Shown here piece after piece: positions 8,961 through 14,301 of a stretch of 14,301 bases of DNA. The translations under genes and the position numbers were made by a program. This stretch comes from CAYMAZ01 sp964428185 (GTDB taxonomy: Bacteria > Bacteroidota > Bacteroidia > Bacteroidales > DTU049): positions 1-14,301 of the forward strand of contig CAYRXH010000066.1 of assembly GCA_964428185.1 (NCBI GenBank), in the 5' to 3' direction. The notes below the pieces were generated by a model. It saw nothing but the letters and a program-made list of their open reading frames with translations, was not told the origin of the DNA and searched no databases. Numbering within the stretch: the stretch's first letter is position 1; each line of letters starts with the position of its first letter.

Positions 8961-11310
8961 TCAGGCTTTTCATTTTCTGAGTAAAAAACTTATTTTTATT
9001 ATTATTCTTGCTGTTACAATATTTGTGGCAGTAAATTTTTACACATTATTACCGGAGCAATTATTTCAAACCACTTATAGTACTGTAGCCGAAGACGCAG
9101 ATGGAGAACTTCTTGGAGCCATCATTGCCGGCGACGGACAATGGAGGTTTCCCGTCACAAATGCAGTTCCTTGGAAATTCATGTGCTGCATCACCGAATT
9201 TGAAGACTCCAGATTCTTTTTTCATCATGGAGTTGACCCTGCTGCTTTATTAAGAGCTTCATTCACAAATATTAAACGTGGTAGCATCGTTAGTGGCGGA
9301 AGTACTATAACCATGCAGGTCATCCGGTTATCAAGAAAGAATCAGCCCAGAACACTAGGAGAAAAACTCATTGAGATCATTATGGCACTCAGGCTTGAAT
9401 TGTCATACAGCAAAGCTGAGATTCTTGCATTGTATGCAGCACATGCACCCTTCGGGAGTAATGTGGTAGGTCTGGAGGCTGCATCATGGCGATATTTTGG
9501 AATTGAACCTGAACTGCTAAGCTGGGGTCAGGCTGCTACCCTTGCTGTATTGCCCAATGCCCCTTCTTTGATATATCCGGGGAAAAATGAAAGAAAACTT
9601 CTTGAGAAACGAAATTTTCTGCTGAGAAAAATGTACAAAAAAGGATATTTCAGCGAAGCAACTTATGAAATGGCTGTTTCCGAACCACTTCCCGGAAAAC
9701 CCTATCCCTTGCCCGATGACGGCATTCACCTGATCAATAGAATGATTGCAGACGGCTACAAAGGACGAAGAATAAGAACCACAATCCGTAAGGATCTACA
9801 ACTTTATGTTCAGGAAGCTGTCAAAAAACATGCTGCCTTTCTGCAGGGTAACAAAGTTCATAATGCTGCAGCCATTGTCATCGATGTAAAGACAGGAAAA
9901 ATCTTGGCATACGTCGGAAACACAAGCAGTCCTCTGGCTGATAATTATCAGGTTGATATGATTGGTTCGTTAAGAAGTCCTGGCAGCACACTCAAACCAT
10001 TATTATATTGTGCCATGCTCAGAGACGGGGTATTATTGCCAAACTCCCTTGTGCCTGACATTCCAATGACTCTGGATGGCTTCAGTCCGCAGAATTATTA
10101 CCGCACCTATGACGGAGCAGTCCCTGCATCTCAGGCTCTTTCCCGCTCTCTCAATGTCTCTGCAGTTCATATGCTGAAAACCTATGGCTACGACAGATTT
10201 AACACATTTCTGAAACAAGCCGGCCTCACAAGTCTGAGCAAGCCTCCCTCCCACTACGGATTATCAATCATTCTGGGAGGTGCTGAAGTGAGACTGGATG
10301 AACTTGCAGGTATCTATGCCAGCATGGCCCGAATACTTCTAAGGTATAATGAAACAGGAACCTATGATGCTTCAGATGTGTTTTCGCCGTTTTACTACGA
10401 AAAAATTCTCCGTCAGGATGCAGTTGTGTTTGCAGATGCAGCATCAATCTGGTTCACCCTGCTTGCGATGGTTGAAGTAAACAGACCAGACGAAGACCAG
10501 TTCTGGTATCACTTTTCATCAAGTTCACCTATTGCATGGAAAACAGGGACTAGTTATGGAGAAAGAGACGCCTGGGCTATAGGCATCACTCCTGCTTATG
10601 TTGTTGGTGTATGGGCAGGCAATTCCAGCGGAGAAGGGCGACCGGGACTGACAGGGGTACAGGCAGCAGCTCCACTGATGTTCGAGATTTTTGATTTTTT
10701 GCCAAAATCATCCTGGTTTGATGAACCATACGGAGAAATGGTGCAAATCAGAGTGTGCAGCAAAAGCGGATTCAAAGCATCACAGTACTGTGAAGAAACC
10801 AGCAGTATGTATGTGCCGAAAAAAGGAATCCGGACAGATTTATGCCCGTATCATATTCAAATACACCTAAATCCCTCATTGCAATGGCAGGTTCATGCAG
10901 ACTGTGAGCCTGTGAATCAGATTGTCACCGTCAACAGATTTGTTCTGCCTCCTGTCATGGAATATTATTACCGGTCAAGAAATCCCTTTTACAAAACAAT
11001 TCCTCCCTTCAGAGAAGATTGTTCAGGAATTGAAGGTGAGTCCAGTTTCGGAATTATTTATCCTGTCAACGGTGCAAAAATTTATATGGTCGGAGATATG
11101 CCCGGCATTCCCGGAGAAGTGGTTTTCAGAGCAGCTCACCGAAAATCAGGGACCATCCTCTACTGGCACCTTGACGGAGATTTTATTGGTTCCACCCAGA
11201 ATAAACATACTATTTCTGTGAAACCTGAGCCAGGAAAACATCAACTGACAGTGATTGATCAGTTTGGTGAAGTAAAAATCTGTAAATTTGAAATACTCAA
11301 TGAACAATAA
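8944..11310 (+). CDS. pbpC: Penicillin-binding protein 1C (glycosyltransferase/transpeptidase)
   Basis: This 788-residue bifunctional peptidoglycan synthase has one N-terminal membrane anchor (about 16-36). The GT51 glycosyltransferase domain (about 50-235) shows EDSRFFFHHGVD with catalytic Glu87, GGSTITMQ at 118-125 and GSNVVGLEAASWRYFG at 171-186. The transpeptidase domain (about 305-585) has all three penicillin-binding motifs: Ser348-Thr-Leu-Lys351, Ser402-Leu-Asn404 and Lys533-Thr-Gly535. A Cys-containing linker follows (Cys605, Cys616, Cys634), then a C-terminal BiPBP_C beta-domain (about 702-785), which is diagnostic of PbpC against PBP1A/1B. The start lies inside the macroglobulin gene, overlapping by 17 nt. 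The presumed job is peptidoglycan repair linked to macroglobulin-based protease defence; that functional link is inference from the conserved pairing. All catalytic residues are present, so it should be active. Confidence 0.95.
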   Translation: MQLLIDQAFHFLSKKLIFIIILAVTIFVAVNFYTLLPEQLFQTTYSTVAEDADGELLGAIIAGDGQWRFPVTNAVPWKFMCCITEFEDSRFFFHHGVDPAALLRASFTNIKRGSIVSGGSTITMQVIRLSRKNQPRTLGEKLIEIIMALRLELSYSKAEILALYAAHAPFGSNVVGLEAASWRYFGIEPELLSWGQAATLAVLPNAPSLIYPGKNERKLLEKRNFLLRKMYKKGYFSEATYEMAVSEPLPGKPYPLPDDGIHLINRMIADGYKGRRIRTTIRKDLQLYVQEAVKKHAAFLQGNKVHNAAAIVIDVKTGKILAYVGNTSSPLADNYQVDMIGSLRSPGSTLKPLLYCAMLRDGVLLPNSLVPDIPMTLDGFSPQNYYRTYDGAVPASQALSRSLNVSAVHMLKTYGYDRFNTFLKQAGLTSLSKPPSHYGLSIILGGAEVRLDELAGIYASMARILLRYNETGTYDASDVFSPFYYEKILRQDAVVFADAASIWFTLLAMVEVNRPDEDQFWYHFSSSSPIAWKTGTSYGERDAWAIGITPAYVVGVWAGNSSGEGRPGLTGVQAAAPLMFEIFDFLPKSSWFDEPYGEMVQIRVCSKSGFKASQYCEETSSMYVPKKGIRTDLCPYHIQIHLNPSLQWQVHADCEPVNQIVTVNRFVLPPVMEYYYRSRNPFYKTIPPFREDCSGIEGESSFGIIYPVNGAKIYMVGDMPGIPGEVVFRAAHRKSGTILYWHLDGDFIGSTQNKHTISVKPEPGKHQLTVIDQFGEVKICKFEILNEQ

Positions 11311-11313
11311 GCA

Positions 11314-11997
11314 ATGAAACTTCTTCCCAATGATTCCAGAGCCGATGCTGCCAAAACACTTATTAAAGTTACTTTGTTTGTGTATGTGACTTTCTGTCTT
11401 CTCAATATCTTTTATATCAACCTCGCATATTTTGCAATAAGAGGAGAAGTTTTGCCATACGAAACAGTGACTCTCGTTGAAACGTTTACAGCCTTCGTGG
11501 CTGTTATTCATCTCATTGTATTTATCCTTTCTGCACTCACATTTATTCAGTGGTTCAGGCGGGCATATTTTAATCTACATCTTCAGAATATCAGCAGGCT
11601 CAGATGGAAGGAAGGATGGGCAGCAGGTGCCTGGTTTGTTCCCATTATCAGCCTCTACGTTCCCTATCAAATTATGAAGGATATCTGGTCGGCAACCCTG
11701 GATAAGATAAAAAAACATCATCTTACTTCTGAATATCCATCAGATGTGATTGGCTGGTGGTGGGCAGCATTTCTCATCAGTAATATTTTATCTAATATTT
11801 ACATGCAACTTGAAATGAGGGGGGTTGCTGATTCTCCCGAAGGTTTTCTGAATCTTCAGTTTTTGGACCTCTTTTCAAACTGCATCTCTATTGCAGGAGC
11901 AATACTCACTGTTAAAATGATCAGAATCTATACTGAAATGGAATCAAAGATGCATGATATCATTGAGGAGGAATCTGAATCAAATCAGATGTTATAA
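11314..11997 (+). CDS. DUF4328 domain membrane protein
   Basis: This 227-residue protein is predicted to have five membrane segments, at about 14-38, 53-76, 102-119, 145-163 and 182-202. The C-terminal tail is acidic (IIEEESESN). The central sequence WFRRAYFNLH, then RWKEGWAAGAWFVPI and VPYQIMKDIW, matches my memory of the DUF4328 family signature (a Trp/Arg/Asn motif followed by WFVPI and PYQ). The function of the family is unknown. The ATG is 3 nt after the pbpC stop on the same strand, so it is almost certainly the third gene of the macroglobulin-pbpC transcript. It is convergent with speA, 47 nt away, with no clear terminator between. A role in envelope maintenance is only inference from position. 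Confidence 0.85.
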   Translation: MKLLPNDSRADAAKTLIKVTLFVYVTFCLLNIFYINLAYFAIRGEVLPYETVTLVETFTAFVAVIHLIVFILSALTFIQWFRRAYFNLHLQNISRLRWKEGWAAGAWFVPIISLYVPYQIMKDIWSATLDKIKKHHLTSEYPSDVIGWWWAAFLISNILSNIYMQLEMRGVADSPEGFLNLQFLDLFSNCISIAGAILTVKMIRIYTEMESKMHDIIEEESESNQML

Positions 11998-12044
11998 ACA
12001 CTTTTGAGAATACTGAACCATCTGCAGAATGAGCAGCACATAGG

Positions 12045-13448
12045 TTAATATCCCAGTATTTTAAGCATTGATTTATAACTCTGTTCTTTGGCAAACAGTT
12101 TTGTATAAATCTCATTCTTACCTTCAGCATCTTCATCATAATCAATTAGGATATGCTTTGGTGCGGGAATCAGGCAATGCTGGATGCCACCATATCCTCC
12201 CAGTGATTCCTGATAAGCTCCGGTATGAAAGAACCCGATGTATAAAGGTTTCTCTTCCTGCAGCTTCGGGAGATAGACAGCATTTGCATGGGCTTCGGCA
12301 TTATAATAATCGTGACTGTCGCATGTAAGACCTCCGAGAAACACGCGATGATATTCGTCTTCCCAGTTATTAACTGCCATCAAAATGAACCTCTGATTGA
12401 TGGCCCAGGTATCGGGCAGCGAAGTCATAAAAGACCCGTCAACCATATACCAGTTTTCACGATCATTCTGCTGCTTCTGATTCAGAATTGAAAAAAGAAC
12501 AGCACCGCTCTGCCCTACTGTGTATGAACCGAATTCAGTATAAATGTTTGGCTCAGAGATATCATGTTGCGAACAGATATTTTTGATCTGAGCAATAATT
12601 TCCTCTGCCATATATTCATAATCATAATCAAAGGTCAGTGAATTCTTCACAGGAAATCCTCCCCCGATATTCAATGAATCAAGAGTGGGACAAACTTTCT
12701 TCAGTTCAACATACACATTCACACACTTGGACAATTCATTCCAGTAATATGCTGAATCTTTTATCCCTGTATTAATAAAAAAATGGAGCATTTTAAGTTC
12801 AAACCGAGGATTGCCTTTAATTGACTGCATGTAGAAAGGAATAATATCATTATACCGGACTCCAAGACGGGATGTATAAAAATCAAACATAGGTTCCTCT
12901 TCAGCAGCGATTCTGATGCCTATCTTTGCACTCTTCCCTTCTTCAAACTGATACTGTGTAAGTTCAACCTTATTATCAAGAACTATAACCAGGTTCTCAA
13001 ATCCATCGTTGATAAGTTGAGTAATATTCTGAATATACTGTGGCCGTTTAAAACCGTTACATATGATTGGCATTTCCCTGGAAACTGTATTGTTTTCAAC
13101 CAAAGTTTGTACAATATTCAGATCAAAGGCAGATGAAGTTTCCAGAAAAGTATCATTTTTTAATACCTGGTCAAGAACAAACTGAAAATGTGAACTTTTG
13201 GTGCAATATGCATAGAAATACTCTCCCTGATAATCTACTTTTGCCATAGCAACATTGAACAACCTCCGTGCACGCTGAATTTGTCGGCTAATACTGGGCA
13301 GAAATGAAATTTTCAAAGGGGTGCCATACTGTTTGATGATGTCCATCAGATTGATATTATTCCAATACAGTTCGTTATCAATGACTTTAAATTCTTCCTG
13401 GGGAAATTCGAAAGTCTGTTCAATAAGATCAATGTATTTGTTTTTCAT
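12045..13448 (-). CDS. speA: Biosynthetic arginine decarboxylase, short Bacteroidota type
   Basis: This 467-residue enzyme belongs to the alanine-racemase-fold (type III) PLP decarboxylases. Lys84 in YAYCTKSSHF is the expected Schiff-base lysine. HFFINTGIKD (about 230-240) occupies the conserved His/substrate-loop position, LNIGGGFPV is the PLP-phosphate glycine loop, TEFGSYTVGQSG replaces the usual EPGR region, and LTCDSHDYY supplies the catalytic-type CDS motif. It should convert arginine to agmatine in the cytosol for putrescine and spermidine synthesis. It is shorter than the roughly 630-660-residue E. coli-type SpeA but matches the form I recall in Flavobacteria and relatives, which is annotated as arginine decarboxylase. 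Substrate is therefore by family, not proven; another basic amino acid is possible. It is divergent from the UPF0316 gene and convergent with the macroglobulin operon. A repeat/dyad element sits over its probable promoter. Confidence 0.85.
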   Translation of the reverse strand: MKNKYIDLIEQTFEFPQEEFKVIDNELYWNNINLMDIIKQYGTPLKISFLPSISRQIQRARRLFNVAMAKVDYQGEYFYAYCTKSSHFQFVLDQVLKNDTFLETSSAFDLNIVQTLVENNTVSREMPIICNGFKRPQYIQNITQLINDGFENLVIVLDNKVELTQYQFEEGKSAKIGIRIAAEEEPMFDFYTSRLGVRYNDIIPFYMQSIKGNPRFELKMLHFFINTGIKDSAYYWNELSKCVNVYVELKKVCPTLDSLNIGGGFPVKNSLTFDYDYEYMAEEIIAQIKNICSQHDISEPNIYTEFGSYTVGQSGAVLFSILNQKQQNDRENWYMVDGSFMTSLPDTWAINQRFILMAVNNWEDEYHRVFLGGLTCDSHDYYNAEAHANAVYLPKLQEEKPLYIGFFHTGAYQESLGGYGGIQHCLIPAPKHILIDYDEDAEGKNEIYTKLFAKEQSYKSMLKILGY

Positions 13449-13477
13449 AATTCAGAGCGATTGATTATTTTTTCTCC

Positions 13478-13535
13478 AATCCAAGTGAGTTGGATTCATA
13501 ATTTTTTGCAAATGTAAGTGAATTGGATTACATTT
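13478..13535 (-). promoter_or_regulatory. speA promoter with operator-like repeats
   Basis: On the minus strand TACATTTG (13509-13516) fits the Bacteroidota -7 consensus TAnnTTTG exactly, placing transcription start near 13502 and a leader of about 50 nt before speA. No good -33 TTTG is seen. Two direct copies, AAGTGAGTTGGATT (13483-13496) and AAGTGAATTGGATT (13516-13529), are 13/14 identical and 33 bp apart, flanking the -7 box. The first sits in a perfect dyad, AATCCAA/TTGGATT with 5-nt spacer (13478-13496). The second sits in another, AAATGTAA/TTACATTT with 10-nt spacer (13510-13535). The overlap with the promoter suggests a repressor site; this is inference. Confidence 0.5.
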
Positions 13536-13629
13536 TAATGATTCAATAAAGTTCAACAGATATTTTTTTATTTAATAATATTAAATCATTTGATTTTCAA
13601 TCGTTTTCATATTCAGGTATTAAATGTGT

Positions 13630-13680
13630 TTGCAAAAAATTATTGCAAAAAATGGTGAAAAGGATGTAATTTTGCAAAAA
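13630..13680 (+). repeat. Three TTGCAAAAA direct repeats
   Basis: TTGCAAAAA occurs at 13630-13638, 13643-13651 and 13672-13680; the first two copies extend to TTGCAAAAAAT. A related TTGCAAATG is at 13507-13515. The three copies overlie the candidate promoter of the UPF0316 gene, so they may be regulatory. They may also be chance in an AT-rich gap. Confidence 0.4.
13643..13674 (+). promoter_or_regulatory. Candidate promoter for the UPF0316 gene
   Basis: TAATTTTG (13667-13674) is an exact match to the Bacteroidota -7 consensus TAnnTTTG. A TTG at 13643-13645, 21 bases upstream, can act as a -33 element. Transcription would begin near 13681, giving a short leader of about 20 nt to the ATG at 13703. 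Confidence 0.45.
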
Positions 13681-13702
13681 TTAATCTAATTTGAAAGAAA
13701 TT

Positions 13703-14275
13703 ATGGGCGATTTTGATTTTTTGACATGGGTTGTTGTCCCCTTTCTTATCATTCTTGCCAGAATAGCTGATCAGACCATTGGGACTCTACGTCTGGTGTA
13801 TCTTAGCAAAGGTTACAAGGTACTTGCTCCGGTTATGGGTTTTTTCGAAGTACTTATCTGGATTGTTGCAGTGAGTCAGATTTTTCAGCAATTGAACAAT
13901 TATTTCTATTATCTGGCTTACGCTACCGGTTTTGCTCTTGGCAATTATCTCGGATTGCTTATTGAAGAAAAACTTTCATTGGGCAAAGTTGTCATCAGAG
14001 TGTTTCCTAAAGACAATGTTGACGCTATTGTGAGCAAGCTCAAAGAAAACGGATATGGCTTGACAATAATGGATGCTATTGGAACCCGTGGACCGGTTAA
14101 AATCATTTTTTCCATTCTGAACAGAAAATCTCTTGGTGATTTTCTTTCAATTATCAAACAATTTGATGAAGAGTCCTTTTATACCATTGAAGATGTGCGT
14201 TCTTCGGCCAAAGGAGTTTTTCCATCATCCGACCATAAACGAAAACGTGCTTTCGGAGTGATGAAATCAAAATAA
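13703..14275 (+). CDS. UPF0316 membrane protein (DUF5698 + DUF2179)
   Basis: This 190-residue protein is counted from ATG 13703; an in-frame TTG at 13691 would add four residues but is a weaker start. Three hydrophobic segments (about 8-20, 40-60 and 64-85) make up the DUF5698-like membrane part, with the typical RIADQTIGTLRLVYLSKG stretch after the first. The C-terminal DUF2179 domain (about 95-175) begins VVIRVFPKDN and contains ENGYGLTIMDAIGTRG and the ending FYTIEDVRSSAKGVFP. This two-part layout is that of UPF0316 proteins such as B. subtilis YebE. A similar C-terminal domain occurs in YitT-type proteins, which suggests a soluble ligand- or partner-binding module. The molecular function is not known. 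The basic tail (HKRKR) is likely cytosolic. It is divergent from speA across about 250 bases and ends 26 bases before the window edge. Confidence 0.87.
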   Translation: MGDFDFLTWVVVPFLIILARIADQTIGTLRLVYLSKGYKVLAPVMGFFEVLIWIVAVSQIFQQLNNYFYYLAYATGFALGNYLGLLIEEKLSLGKVVIRVFPKDNVDAIVSKLKENGYGLTIMDAIGTRGPVKIIFSILNRKSLGDFLSIIKQFDEESFYTIEDVRSSAKGVFPSSDHKRKRAFGVMKSK

Positions 14276-14301
14276 TTTCCCAACACCGGCAACCAGAGCG
14301 G

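Noticed and set aside
11998..12044. Bidirectional terminator between the convergent DUF4328 and speA genes
   Set aside because: Only a 4-bp stem (CTGC/GCAG, 12022-12036) with no U-tract is visible, too weak to call.
13691..13702. TTG start for the UPF0316 gene
   Set aside because: It adds only four residues (MKEI) before a good ATG, and the family's hydrophobic start fits the ATG. It is not excluded, since the candidate transcription start lies upstream of both.

Overview
This window looks like chromosomal DNA of a Bacteroidota bacterium, probably a Bacteroidales or Flavobacteriales relative. The DNA is AT-rich by eye. Protein types typical of the phylum are present: an Omp28-like lipoprotein, a TPR/PD40/OmpA protein and the roughly 465-residue SpeA form. 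Starts lack strong Shine-Dalgarno sequences, and several upstream regions carry the Bacteroidota -7 box TAnnTTTG. No tRNA, rRNA, CRISPR array, transposase or phage gene is visible.

Layout. Positions 1-306 are noncoding, with short degenerate repeats (CCARTCACTAATTA-like). Positions 307-1097 (minus) hold a broken gene for an Omp28-like thioredoxin-fold lipoprotein, with one in-frame stop and two frameshifts. Positions 1172-3184 (minus) encode an intact periplasmic or outer-membrane-associated protein with TPR, beta-propeller, carboxypeptidase-regulatory-like and OmpA domains, an architecture like PorE of the type IX secretion system.

A divergent promoter region leads into a compact plus-strand operon. 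It starts with a large bacterial alpha-2-macroglobulin lipoprotein carrying an intact CAEQ thioester motif (3378-8960). PbpC, a bifunctional penicillin-binding protein 1C, follows and overlaps it by 17 nt (8944-11310). A five-helix DUF4328 membrane protein comes 3 nt later (11314-11997). Alpha-2-macroglobulin and PbpC are a known pair. The usual model is that the macroglobulin traps proteases that breach the outer membrane while PbpC repairs peptidoglycan. The DUF4328 protein is an unexplained third partner.

Convergent to this operon is a biosynthetic arginine decarboxylase (speA, 12045-13448, minus), which makes agmatine for polyamine synthesis. Its upstream region has a repeat and dyad structure overlapping a perfect -7 box, a good candidate operator. 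Diverging from it is a UPF0316 (DUF5698 + DUF2179) membrane protein of unknown function (13703-14275, plus).

Most of the window is ordinary housekeeping and envelope-defence content. The items most worth following are the speA operator-like region, the pattern of lesions in the Omp28-like pseudogene, and the DUF4328 gene tied to the macroglobulin/PbpC pair.
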